In this document: piece after piece, positions 9,549-19,290 of the stretch | Layout of the letters: every line of letters begins with the position of its first letter | Numbering within the stretch: position 1 is the stretch's first letter | Source of the DNA: Tritrichomonas musculus | Taxonomy: Eukaryota > Parabasalia > Tritrichomonadida > Tritrichomonadidae | Reading direction: 5' to 3' | DNA length: 64,000 nucleotides | Assembly (NCBI GenBank): GCA_039105265.1 | Contig: JAPFFF010000009.1 | Location: 5,208,001 to 5,272,000 of the forward strand | Position numbers and translations under genes: made by a program | The notes under the pieces: generated by a model | The model's input: the letters and a program-made list of their open reading frames with translations, nothing else | Databases searched by the model: none | What the model was told of the DNA's origin: nothing

Positions 9549-11659
9549 TTAAGGGTGTAGTATAAAAAATTTTTTTTCAAAGAAAATTTGAATGAAAAGT
9601 ATTCAAAAAAGTATTCAATTTTTGCACACCCCATAAGTATCTTCCCATATCAAAACTTTTCAACGCCATTTATAATATAAGCAAAGGTACACTTTACGAA
9701 TATCGTAACGATTTGCTTTTTTTATGTTTCTCTTTAGATGATGAGAACTGATGATGCATTTTTTTTGTTTTTTTCAATTTTGATAAATGCGCTCAAAATC
9801 TAATAAAAATAAAATATGAACTAATTATAAAAACATAAATAGTGAGAAAATATTACTTTTTTAAGACCACCTGACAAGGTAAGGCCGTTTAGAAATAAAA
9901 AATTAAAAAGGTAATATCAAGAAATTGAAAAAAATTTAGGAATTCTTTTTTTAATATTTTATTATAAAAAAATTATCTCTAAGTAATTATGAATATGATT
10001 TTCCAAAATTTCAAGCATATAAGATTTTTGAAAATTAACATAAAACATTTTTATCTTTATAAATACAAAATGTAATTGATTAAAAACATGTGATAAATGT
10101 TATATATTTATTCATTTTATAGTATTTAAAATATATAATTAACAATCTAAGAAAGAATCTCAAATGCTTACATATTAATTGTGTTATTTTTATCATTTGG
10201 AGTTTCTATTAAATTATGAAAATAAATATTTGATTGAATAAATATTTTTGTAGTGCTGTTATTCATAAGAAATGAAAAAGAATTTGGCGCTAGATTTTTC
10301 AAAAAAGTTGAATCATTATATTGATCAATCATTTTCTAGCACGAAAAGGCATCAAAAATAAATATATTTTAAATATTTCCTTTGAATATACTAAAATAAT
10401 ATATATTTACATGTATATACTTAGATGTGGTAAGATAATATGGATTTTATTAAAAAAAACTGTTAAACTTTTTGAGAAATCAATTAATCAATTAGTATTC
10501 TAAAAAAAGCAAGTATTATTGACTCCTCAACTTACTTATGCAATACCAATATGAAGAAATACTTGTATATTATCTAGAATGTACCAAACAGTCTTTTAAA
10601 AAATAGTCCTGATGCATATGTTTTAGAATATAATTATGATATCGATTGAGAACATTTGATCAAAGAGACATATGATTGAAAAATGAATTTTTATTTTATT
10701 TAATATATTTGGTACAGTTTTCTCTTCGTTTTTTTATAAATGAGTATTTATTTAATTTATAAAATAAAGCTTTCAATTTATTAAAAAAAGATCATATTTC
10801 TTAGAAATATTTACTACATACAAATAATTTTATCTTAAAATTCTGCGCCAATTTTTTTAAAATATTTAATAATTGTAATTGCTATATAGAGTGTTATTAT
10901 TATTTAAAATATGGAGCATTTTTAATAGAAAAAATTTTATGCCAGGTGGTCTCTTTTTTATTTATTTATCTCTTTTATATAACGAAATGAAATTGAATAG
11001 TTTTATCAAAGAAAGTCCAATTTTTTTTTTCAAAAAGAATTCAAAATTTTTCACAAGTTTAACCATCAAATAAAAGAAATTTCTATTATTTGCGAATGAA
11101 ACTAATAAATTCTATTCGAATTTAATATTATTTGAAGAGAAATATCATTAATTTATACCAATTTGTCTCATTATATGCAAACCATTTTTAATATCATTTC
11201 CTATCATCATAATATATCAATTTTTATGCCAAAATTTAATTTTTGTATAACCAAAAAGATAATTGATGAATAAAATACTATTTGAATAAAATGTATCGAA
11301 ATGATATAAAAAAAATCGTTGGAAAATTGAGAAAAAAGCGCTTTTCCATATTTAGTGTATGCGAAACAATAATATTTATAGAATCATAGCAATTGAAAAG
11401 AAAGGCATTACTTGAAACATCGATAATACTAAAAAAAAAATTATAATATATATGCTAACGATATTTTCTTTTAAAAAGTAGATTTGCCAAATTGAAAATT
11501 GAAAAAAATAATGGATAGATATAGCTTTTATTAAACTTTACATGTGATAAAGAATATCTTTTATTTTTTTATATTTATATTATATGTGTTTAGTATAGTA
11601 TAATGTTACATTTATTTTTTAATTTTATATATATTTCATTGTTTGGACTACACCCTTAA
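9549..11659. mobile_element. TTAA-bounded unit with GGGTGTAGT ends (2.1 kb)
   Basis: The ends are TTAAGGGTGTAGT at 9549 and its complement ACTACACCCTTAA ending at 11659, a 13-base inverted repeat that includes TTAA on both sides. The left TTAA is shared with the previous unit, so the two abut as CCCTTAAGGG. The interior is AT-rich. The two short plus-strand frames near 10321 and 10879 have strongly biased A/T-driven composition and no recognisable similarity, so I do not call them genes. Confidence 0.45.
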
Positions 11660-12042
11660 ATTAACTTTTTTAAAAGGGATGGAAACTTCGATCCACTCGA
11701 TAGATCATTTTTATTTCAAAATATAATTTTTTAATGATAGTATTAATGATAAATATAATATAAAAAAGGCATATTTTTCGAGAGGAATTTAAGATAAAGA
11801 TAGATTATTTTTTTCCAAAAAATTGAATCCAAATCTGGCTATTTTAATTCAAAAAAAAATATTATTATTTTTATTTTATTATTACTTTTTCAAATATAAT
11901 TATATAAATATATTATATTTTGTACCGAAATAACGCGTAATTCGTTGGATTGATATTTCAATCACAAGTGATATGAACCAATTTGACCTAACAGGTAAAT
12001 TTTTTTGACCTAAAAGATGAATTTATTTTTTCCAAAAGTTAT
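11660..12042. other. AT-rich spacer upstream of the interrupted gene
   Basis: No ORF or terminal repeat was seen. Two copies of a TTTGACCTAA-like string (about 11980 and 12006) lie just before the ATG at 12043, with unknown meaning. Confidence 0.4.
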
Positions 12043-13115
12043 ATGAGTTTCTTTGAGAAATTTTTTCATATTTTTCCTCACATTGATATTTCAAATTCAA
12101 TTCCCAGTTTTTTTAAACCATCTTTTCCATTCAAAAATGATGAACAAAATAGAATCTTTAAGAAATTAAAAAATCATTTAGATTTGTTAGAAAATTATTT
12201 GCTGGACAACACACAACAAAGTTCCCAAATTTTACCAAATAAAAGCGATTCGCAAAGCAAATCTCTAGAAGATTTTAACAAATCATGGATAACTAAACCA
12301 AATAGAGATAATTGTTTCATAAAATCTTTCCCTAAATCTCAAACAAGCTCTCCGATTTTACAAACTAACAATGATTTACATAACAATTCTCTTTTAAATT
12401 CGAACGCTTCGTTATCAAACAAACAAACTCAAGATAATTCTTTCACAATATCTTTCCCTAAATCTCAAACAAGCTCTCCGATTTTGGATAAAAAATAATA
12501 GGGGGTCCAACGATAGAAAATTGAATGTAAAAAGTAAATATTAATACGATTTTAATTATTTTATAATATTAATTATATAGATAGGATATTATATTTTTTA
12601 ATAAACTTTTTATTCTCATATTTCTATTAGCAGTGGAGATTCCACATTTTAAAATTGAGAGACTTTGTTTGATTTGTATTTTTTTAAAAAAAAAGTAAAT
12701 AAATAAAATATATATCCAAAAATATACATTCTTTTTTTATTGCTTTGTTTGAATTACGAAGAATACTAACAATAAATTATAAGAATGAAGTAAATTGTGT
12801 ATGTATATTATATTAATATTCAATTATAAGTATATTCCTGTATTTCAATTTCCTTTATTTTATTAATTCAGTATTACTTTTGCCGGAACTTCCTATAGAG
12901 GAAACATTTACCGATAAAAATTTAAAATAAGGTTATTGTATCATATCATTTTGACAAAACTAATTGAATAGAAAAAAAAAAATTTCTGGTAAAAAAAAAA
13001 TCAGGTATAAATATTTCCGGTAAAAGCAACACTGTTGAAAATAGTTCCGGTCAAAATAATACTTATAAAGAAATTAAGGCAAAAAGAAAAACTTTTTTTT
13101 CACCAATTTAATTAT

Positions 13116-15659
13116 TTATTCAATTGTATCATCATTTTCTAATATGTAATTATTTATTGCATTCAAGTGCTCGTCTTCAACTACTTGATCATTTTTTGGC
13201 TGTCTGCATGGACTTAAAATATTTTGAGATAAATTAGTTCCAAACTTTGAAACAAATTCTTCCTTACTCATTTCTCTGAAAATTTGAATGAATGTTTTAA
13301 TTGCTTTTTTTAAAGTTGCAATAAATGCTTTTTTAGCAGCTTTTTTGATCACTTCTTTAGGATTTTCTGCTGTCGAAATCGTTTGCTTAAATTGTTTAGT
13401 ATTGTTTAAGTTTTGCAAAACTGTATCAGAAATCAAGTCATCATTATTTTCACTTGTTTGATTGATTGGATTACTGTGATCATTTGAATTATCTGATAAA
13501 TCTTTTCCATTTATTATATTCTCCCAAGCATAATCATATAAATCAAATGAAAAAATAATATTTTTTTTATTCTTTTGTTCATCAATGTTATTCTTTAATT
13601 TTAATATTTCTGCATATTCTTTTGATTGAAGTAGAGGATTAACCAAATAATTCACTAGTTTTTCGACATCATTTTCATCATCCAAATTATATTTAAATGG
13701 AATTTTAATTTTTGATTGAGAGGTTTTGTGATCTATTCCATGTAATGATGCACATAATTTCATGCACCATTCATTTATGCTAAGTTTTTGTACGTTTTTT
13801 TTAAATCTTTTGTCTTTTAAATAAAAATCAAATGTTGATTCAAATTTTGGTATTGGTATAACACTGAGAGAATAATTGATAACATTATATCTGTGCGATG
13901 GAAGTGTACCACGCATTAAATTTGGGATTCTGATTGTTTTGTATTGTTTGCTTGAGATAATCATATTTGTATAATTGTTGATCATTATTTCAACTCTATT
14001 TAAAATTTCATCATTAACCGTTTTTCCATTCATCAAGTCAGAAAGAGTATTGGCTAAAAATAAACCATCAAAATCAATATTTTTCAATGAATTAATTTCA
14101 TTCGTCAAGGTAAATCCAGCTTCATTTTCGCGTTTATTTATTTTAATTGGTGAATGTAAATCATTACTAAATTGCCTAGCGATAATTGCTTCAGCAGCAA
14201 CTCTAACTGCATTGTCATAATCGTTATCATAGAATGATAATATGCGCATGCTTCCAAAAAATAACTCTATGTCATGTGTTGATACTCTCTGTGTAGCAAG
14301 ATTATCCGGGTAATATTTTACAGCTATCGAAAGTGCCACAATAGTATTTAAGATTCTAATAATTGATATTTCATCACTAAAAAGTACACCTAATGATTTG
14401 GAACTATATCTTTGCTTAAAAACTGAATTATTTCCAACATTACGAATTTTTTTAAGATGCATTTTGAAGATTTCAAAAGCAAAACTCAGAAAATCTTGCC
14501 TTGTTTCATTTGATAACAGAGGTGATCTAAAAGCTTCAATTAGTAGTAAGTATGGTAAAATGAAGAAGGCTGCATCAAAACGGCCTTTTTCTAAACATTT
14601 GACGAATGAATACCATGAAAAAATGGCTAAAGCATAGCCATCTTTCATGGCACCAGGTTTACCTTTATCGCTGAATACGGGACCTAATTGAACGGCATCA
14701 GCAAAGAGTGCCGTGTTCACACAGCGGCATGTTTCCGGATCGATTAACAAAAGATGCTGAATTATCCTTGATCTGGCACACTTTAAAATATGGAACAAGT
14801 CAGATACAGGTATGTATTCTCCTTTGTTTATTTCATCAATGATTTCACTAAATGGCTTTTCTAATATTGGTTCAATTTTATCCTGGAAAAATGTGCGATG
14901 CGTTTGGTCAAACGAAACGTCTCCATCAGTAGCTTGAAACTTTACAATGAAGTTATGTTTGTTTAATATTTGCCTTATTTTTTGAAACTTATCAATTATA
15001 TATTTCGGCGAAGAACCATTCCGAGTTTGTGTTACATGAACTACACATGGTGGATAGTATTTCATTAAAGGTAACATTTCGAAAACGTATAATGCCACTG
15101 ATTTTGATTTGGTAAAATTCTTGAGCGATGCAGCATCTCCCCCTAATGTTACTAAGATTGGCTTTTCAGCTTTATGTTGTTCGTTGAAACTAATTATACC
15201 TTGATAAAATTTTGAAATTAAATTTGGAATGCACTCATGATCTAAAAATAAATCCTTAATTGAATACTTGATCGGCGAAAGGAAATAATAACATGATGAA
15301 ATTGATAACAAAGGCAAAAAATCACACATTTTCTTATAAGCCTTGCTATTTAATAAATGTATCAACGAACAAAATTTGTAATACTCTTCGGAAGTTGGCC
15401 TTTTTAAGAATTTATTTATCATACAATATAATATTGGATATTGATGTGCTAATTCAATGCATACTTTATTTTTATTTATTTCCGGAATTTCTGGGGGAAG
15501 TATTATTTTATTTATTTCAATACTTTCAATTTTTTGTTTTAATAATGAAAGTTCTTGATTGAGATCATAAATGGTCTGTATATTTCTCGCTTTTTCCATT
15601 TTTAGTTCTTCAATAATTGCAGTTTTTTTCTCTTTTTTTTCTTTTCTCGCATTCTCCAT
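13116..15659 (-). CDS. Transposase, RNase-H-fold, P/THAP9-like motifs
   Basis: 847 residues. A basic, coiled-coil-like N-terminus (residues 1-50) is followed by a long core. Candidate catalytic landmarks are LVTLGGDAASLKN (about 165-180), FQATDGDVSFDQTHR (about 240-255), PVSDLFHILKCARSRI (about 285-300, the D..H..K..R pattern) and VSTHDIELFFGSMR (about 465-480). These match the spacing and style of P-element and THAP9 transposases (D, D, then E with FFG.iR). No THAP zinc finger is present; DNA binding could instead come from the Myb protein encoded just upstream. Its ATG shares one base with the stop of that gene (TAATG at 15657-15661). The length is close to P (about 750) and THAP9 (about 900) proteins. 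Assignment by motif only. Confidence 0.7.
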   Translation of the reverse strand: MENARKEKKEKKTAIIEELKMEKARNIQTIYDLNQELSLLKQKIESIEINKIILPPEIPEINKNKVCIELAHQYPILYCMINKFLKRPTSEEYYKFCSLIHLLNSKAYKKMCDFLPLLSISSCYYFLSPIKYSIKDLFLDHECIPNLISKFYQGIISFNEQHKAEKPILVTLGGDAASLKNFTKSKSVALYVFEMLPLMKYYPPCVVHVTQTRNGSSPKYIIDKFQKIRQILNKHNFIVKFQATDGDVSFDQTHRTFFQDKIEPILEKPFSEIIDEINKGEYIPVSDLFHILKCARSRIIQHLLLIDPETCRCVNTALFADAVQLGPVFSDKGKPGAMKDGYALAIFSWYSFVKCLEKGRFDAAFFILPYLLLIEAFRSPLLSNETRQDFLSFAFEIFKMHLKKIRNVGNNSVFKQRYSSKSLGVLFSDEISIIRILNTIVALSIAVKYYPDNLATQRVSTHDIELFFGSMRILSFYDNDYDNAVRVAAEAIIARQFSNDLHSPIKINKRENEAGFTLTNEINSLKNIDFDGLFLANTLSDLMNGKTVNDEILNRVEIMINNYTNMIISSKQYKTIRIPNLMRGTLPSHRYNVINYSLSVIPIPKFESTFDFYLKDKRFKKNVQKLSINEWCMKLCASLHGIDHKTSQSKIKIPFKYNLDDENDVEKLVNYLVNPLLQSKEYAEILKLKNNIDEQKNKKNIIFSFDLYDYAWENIINGKDLSDNSNDHSNPINQTSENNDDLISDTVLQNLNNTKQFKQTISTAENPKEVIKKAAKKAFIATLKKAIKTFIQIFREMSKEEFVSKFGTNLSQNILSPCRQPKNDQVVEDEHLNAINNYILENDDTIE

Positions 15660-16213
15660 TATAATGTCTTTCGATTTTTTTCCAAATACTGGTCCTTGGA
15701 AGAAAATTTATCAGATTGAATATAATCTATAATTTGTAAGTCATCATCATTTAAAACAGAAAATGTTCTACAAAATTGTAAAAGTGATTTACATTCAATA
15801 TTTTTACTAATTTCTAAAAAAATTTTTTTTGGATATTCAATATTTTCGAACATGTCTAGCAAAAGTAAAGATAAAGAAGGGTTTGCTGTTGGAAATTCCA
15901 AGGAAAATTCAATTATTGCTTGAAATATTAGATTATTTGCAAATTTAGATAATTGCGAAATTTTCTCTTTGTTTCTCAATGTTTTTTGAAGGATTTTTTT
16001 AATTTCAATATTTGAACGATTTTGATCTATCGATTCAATAGAATTTGAATTGTTATTAGGAGAAAATTGAGAATTTTGTAATGCGATATAATGTTTTTGA
16101 ACACTTCCGGGCGATTTATTTGGGAAAAAAGATGAAATAATTGTCCACTTTTTACCATATTCATCAACTTTGTTATATAATTCGACATCTTCGCTGTAGG
16201 TCCACTTAGACAT
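15659..16213 (-). CDS. Myb/SANT-like DNA-binding protein of the transposon
   Basis: 184 residues. Residues 1-50 form one Myb/SANT repeat with the three spaced tryptophan/aromatic positions: KWTYSEDVELYNKVDEYG, then KKWTIISSFFPNKSPGSVQ and KHYIAL. The rest is helical and Ser/Asn-rich with no further domain recognised. It is the first gene of the element as transcribed, and its TAA overlaps the ATG of the transposase by one base. Harbinger transposons also pair a Myb-like protein with a transposase, but that family uses a 3-bp target duplication and a different transposase. The role here is presumably recognition of the element's ends (inference). Confidence 0.7.
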   Translation of the reverse strand: MSKWTYSEDVELYNKVDEYGKKWTIISSFFPNKSPGSVQKHYIALQNSQFSPNNNSNSIESIDQNRSNIEIKKILQKTLRNKEKISQLSKFANNLIFQAIIEFSLEFPTANPSLSLLLLDMFENIEYPKKIFLEISKNIECKSLLQFCRTFSVLNDDDLQIIDYIQSDKFSSKDQYLEKNRKTL

Positions 16214-16552
16214 TTTTTATGGCAAATCAAACAAACCTTCAGAAATTTAAAAAGTGGAATCTCCACTGCTAATAGATCTTTTTCAAAAATAATTTATTTT
16301 TTAAGTTGTAAATAAGTTGCTGATAATTTTATAATATTTTTTTTAAATATTTATTAAGGCTGAAAAAACTCAAAGATTTTCTATCGTTGGACCCCTATAA
16401 AAAATATAGTGAAGAATCATTCATAAATTCAAATAAATTAATAAACAAATCTAATTGTAATAACAATATTTATTCTAATATTGATCAAAAATTTAGAAAA
16501 ATCTATGAATAATAAAAATAAATCATTTGATTATAAGAAAAATAAAATGTGT

Positions 16553-16650
16553 TGGAATTTAAAAGAGAATTGTTATGTAAATCACTGTTAGTTTGTAAAA
16601 TCGGAGAGCTTGTTTGAGATTTAGGGAAAGAAATTGTGAAAGAATTTATG
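16553..16650 (-). repeat. Inverted copy of the interrupted gene's repeat unit
   Basis: Read on the minus strand, this matches bases about 12318-12411 of the split gene nearly base for base (CCCTAAATCTCAAACAAGCT, then the ACAAACTAAC and ACATAACAATTCTC segments). Its first part (ATTCTTTCACAAT) resembles the second repeat at 12440 instead. It therefore looks like another unit of the same array, inverted and cut off from the gene rather than a copy of one existing unit. It ends about 20 bases before the Kolobok-like element. Confidence 0.75.
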
Positions 16651-17560
16651 CTTTATATATAAATTTTTTTTTAAGGGGGACGGACCAAATAAAAAAAAAT
16701 CAATTTCTTTAATTTATTTTATATTTTTTACTTAAGTAATATACTAATAATTAATAATTACTAATATTTTCAAATTTTTTTTATAAAAAATTTTTGTTTT
16801 TTTACGAAATTATATATTCAATCATTTGCAAAACATTTCCTTATTTTTTAATTTTGTCGCATTCATCAGTTTACCTTTCATTTGTAAATTATGAAGTGCT
16901 CAGTAGTCATGCCAAATTCTATTTTTTTATACATAAAAATGTTTGAAATACTTTTTTTTTAATTGAAAGGAGATTAATTATATTATATTTCAATAAATAT
17001 TAAACTAAATTTTGATCGAATACATAACTTTATATTCCTAGGTTCACTGATGATAAGTTTTTAATTTGGCTGTAAAATCTTTAAAATTGAATGATTACAT
17101 ACATTTTGAAAAATCATGAATTACAGAGAGATTTTACCAAAATTTAAAAATGTATGTAGTCTTTCAATTTTAAAGATTTTACAACCAAACTAAGTTATAA
17201 TATTTTTTATTAATAGGAATAAAAAATTATGTATTCGTTAAGGATTTGAATCACTACATCTGGTAAAATGGAGATATGAAAATTTTTGTTCAACTTTTTT
17301 GCACTTTTTTTAACTTAATTTTTTTTTTTAGAAAAATCTACAATTTAAATTTATAATCAAAAAGAAAATGTCCATTATAAATATTATAAAATACTATTTT
17401 AAATATTTAATCATTAATTATGATATAATAATATGTGTACGTTTTTTTCTTCAGAGTCCCATTTTTTTGAAAGGTTTATAATTAAAAAAAAAACGTATTA
17501 ATATATAAAAAGTTGGTTTATTTTGTTAACCATATATTTTTTAACGTTTATTTCATTTTT

Positions 17561-17567
17561 TCATTTT
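17561..17567 (+). promoter_or_regulatory. Initiator-like TCATTTT before the transposase ATG
   Basis: TCATTTT lies 3 bases before the ATG at 17570. Trichomonad genes are known to start transcription at a TCA(Py)(A/T)(A/T) initiator a short way upstream of the start codon. This one helps decide the ATG at 17570 over the TTG-initiated upstream extension. Confidence 0.4.
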
Positions 17568-17569
17568 TC

Positions 17570-18859
17570 ATGGCGCCAAAAAGGAAAATCCAAATAAAAA
17601 ACCAAAAAGCAATAAATATTAGATGGAATAAAAAGGATGATGATAAAGAAGAGATTCAGGAAGATGTTCCTTATAAAAAAGTTCAACCAGATATGGCTGT
17701 CATCAGTACTTTAGTACAAGGCTCTGGTTTTCAAAGAGCTCGCATCGGCGCTGCTATCCAAGGAAACTGTTTTCCTAGCAAATCTACCTTTTATAGGCAC
17801 CAACAAAAGTTGATACCGAAAATAAAAGAATGTACTTCTGAACATTTTGAGAGGTTTGCTAAGGAAACATTTGAACAGAATGATGCCAATATTTCAATAG
17901 ATGGGAGATATGACTCCTGTCGTGATGCAATGTATTGCACAACAGCAACAATGGATTGCAGGAGAAACAAAGTTGTTGACATGCAAACAACAAACAAAAA
18001 AGATGTCAACGTTGCGTCCAATATGCTAGAATCTGCTGCAGCTAGACTAAGTTTTGACCAAATTATTGGAAAATGGGGACCTGATTGTTGCAACTCGATA
18101 ACTTCTGATAATGATAATAAAACGCCAAATCAAGCGAAAAAAGCAGGTCTGGATTTTAGTCGAACCTTCGATCCTAGGCATGGATTTCAATGCATGTCTA
18201 GAAATTTTGCAAAGCTAGCTGACAAATTGGAGTATGATTATTTATTTTCTGATGAAATAGAAACTAAGAGAGTGAAAATTGTTTCGTGGGGAGTATATTT
18301 AGTTACAAATATTGAAGATGTCGAATTGAGAGGACTTATGTGGACGAACTCTCCATTTCATATGATAGGTAACCACGATAATTGTTCGCATGGTCCATTA
18401 CCACCATCACATTCTGATTGGGAACTAGGGAAAAACGATGAAACTGCTTTTAAAAAAATGCAAAACTTTTTCAATAAAACCGAAAATTTTATTAAAAATT
18501 GCGACTTTCGAAACAATACTCAATGCAACGAGAGTCTCAATAACCTCATATCGATGCTGGCCCCAAAGAGACTTTATTTCGCGCGATCATATGAAGTTAG
18601 AACCCTTTTGGCAGGATGCCTATATAACGATCCTCATTTTTTTTCAAGTTTGTTGACTGACCTAGATCTTATAAAGTTTGTACCAAAACAATCATTAGCT
18701 GATATATTGTCATTCGAAAATGATAGAGAACAAGAAATATTCCGAAAAAGAACACCTCAATATCGAGAAAAAAAAAAGCATTACAGAAAAAAGAAATACT
18801 CTAAAAAAGATCCACCTGGCGATTACAACGAAGACAAAAAAGATTTTTCATTTGAATAA
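17570..18859 (+). CDS. Kolobok-like transposase
   Basis: 429 residues from the ATG MAPKRKIQIK, whose basic N-terminus could act as a nuclear signal. The core contains ISIDGRYDSCRDAMYCT, followed by a metal-site-like ATMDCRRNKVVDMQ. These match the GDGRxDSPGH...YTLMD...VVD block characteristic of Kolobok transposases; the usual P-G-H of that block reads C-R-D here. Then come SITSDNDN (TDRH-like), FDPRHGFQCMSRNFAKL (D.WH..K..) and WTNSPFHMIGNHDNCSHG (H..G.H..C.H). The C-terminus is Lys/Arg-rich. An open frame extends 19 codons upstream to a TTG but has no ATG. Catalytic activity cannot be judged from motifs alone. Confidence 0.7.
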   Translation: MAPKRKIQIKNQKAINIRWNKKDDDKEEIQEDVPYKKVQPDMAVISTLVQGSGFQRARIGAAIQGNCFPSKSTFYRHQQKLIPKIKECTSEHFERFAKETFEQNDANISIDGRYDSCRDAMYCTTATMDCRRNKVVDMQTTNKKDVNVASNMLESAAARLSFDQIIGKWGPDCCNSITSDNDNKTPNQAKKAGLDFSRTFDPRHGFQCMSRNFAKLADKLEYDYLFSDEIETKRVKIVSWGVYLVTNIEDVELRGLMWTNSPFHMIGNHDNCSHGPLPPSHSDWELGKNDETAFKKMQNFFNKTENFIKNCDFRNNTQCNESLNNLISMLAPKRLYFARSYEVRTLLAGCLYNDPHFFSSLLTDLDLIKFVPKQSLADILSFENDREQEIFRKRTPQYREKKKHYRKKKYSKKDPPGDYNEDKKDFSFE

Positions 18860-19135
18860 TAATATTATCTTAATCTCAAAAACTTAATTAGTATCTCTAC
18901 CTTCAGACTTTACACCTTTAAATAAAAGGTATTTTGGTTTTATATAATCTTTCTTTTATATTTTTCTTTTTTTATTCTAATATTTTTTACATATAAGATT
19001 AAAAAAAATTCATTTTTTCATTATATTTTAATATTACAAGAAATACAAAAGATTTTATTTAACAAATTTGTTTGGTAAGCCATAAAAATTATGAAATGAC
19101 TAGAAATTATCATTGCATTAATTTTCAGTAATAAA

Positions 19136-19290
19136 CGATCAAAGATGCCATATTTTCAATAAAAAACAAGACAACTAAAAATAATTTTCAATAACAAACG
19201 ATCAAAGATGCCATATTTTCAATAAAAAACAAGACAACTAAAAATAATTTTAAGTAAAACCGATCAAAGATGCCAGTTCTTTTTTCATTA
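19136..19290. repeat. 63-bp tandem repeat, about 2.5 copies
   Basis: The string CGATCAAAGATGCCA recurs at 19136, 19199 and 19261. The stretch between the first two copies (ATTTTCAATAAAAAACAAGA and onward) repeats almost unchanged; the third copy diverges after GCCAG. It lies in the 3' part of the Kolobok-like element. Confidence 0.8.

Larger units (their letters stand above)
4105..9552. mobile_element. TTAA-bounded composite element with nested insertions
   Basis: The ends match as an inverted repeat of 14 bases: TTAAGGGTATAGTT at 4105 and its complement AACTATACCCTTAA ending at 9552. Inside lie, in order, the 1.46-kb palindrome, a 1,445-bp element with an 8-bp target duplication, and a 1,365-bp TA-flanked element. 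Removing these leaves little more than 1 kb of AT-rich sequence with no gene. The left TTAA is shared with the 3945-4108 unit and the right TTAA with the 9549-11659 unit. The likely history is an old TTAA-targeting non-autonomous transposon that took later insertions. The 14-bp ends alone are modest evidence; recurrence of the same end three times in 8 kb is what makes the call reasonable. Confidence 0.5.
12498..16396 (-). mobile_element. Complete-looking two-gene DNA transposon (3.9 kb)
   Basis: The ends are inverted repeats: left AGGGGGTCCAACGATAGAAA (from 12500) and right ending TTTCTATCGTTGGACCCCT (to 16396), with about 20 matching bases and one extra G on the left. Direct repeats ATAAAAAATA flank it at 12488-12497 and 16397-16406, so the target duplication is 9-10 bp. 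An extra AT lies between the left duplication and the first G. Both genes read leftward: a Myb/SANT protein and an 847-residue transposase. Neither contains an internal stop. A 9-10 bp duplication is usual for Mutator-type elements, whereas the transposase motifs recall the P/THAP9 group, so the superfamily is left open. Confidence 0.85.
12043..16512 (+). pseudogene. Ser/Asn-rich repeat protein gene split by a DNA transposon
   Basis: The frame opens at ATG 12043 and encodes a Phe-rich N-terminus (MSFFEKFFHIFPHIDIS) and then two copies of the repeat FPKSQTSSPIL. It now runs into a stop a few bases into the transposon at 12498. If the transposon and one copy of the 10-bp duplication (12488-12497 and 16397-16406) are removed, the frame continues through DKKYSEESFINSNKLIN to a TAA at 16510-16512. 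The undisturbed gene would be about 186 codons. That the downstream half stays open in exactly this frame supports a real, recently interrupted ORF. Function is unknown; composition is low-complexity. A third, inverted copy of its repeat lies at 16553-16650. Confidence 0.65.

Noticed and set aside
10321-11073. Two short plus-strand frames (60 and 64 codons)
   Set aside because: Composed of Ile/Phe/Lys/Leu from AT-rich sequence, no similarity, located in a non-coding TTAA unit.
17513-17569. Upstream extension of the Kolobok-like transposase
   Set aside because: It begins with TTG, is hydrophobic and AT-driven, and a TCATTTT initiator lies just before the ATG at 17570.
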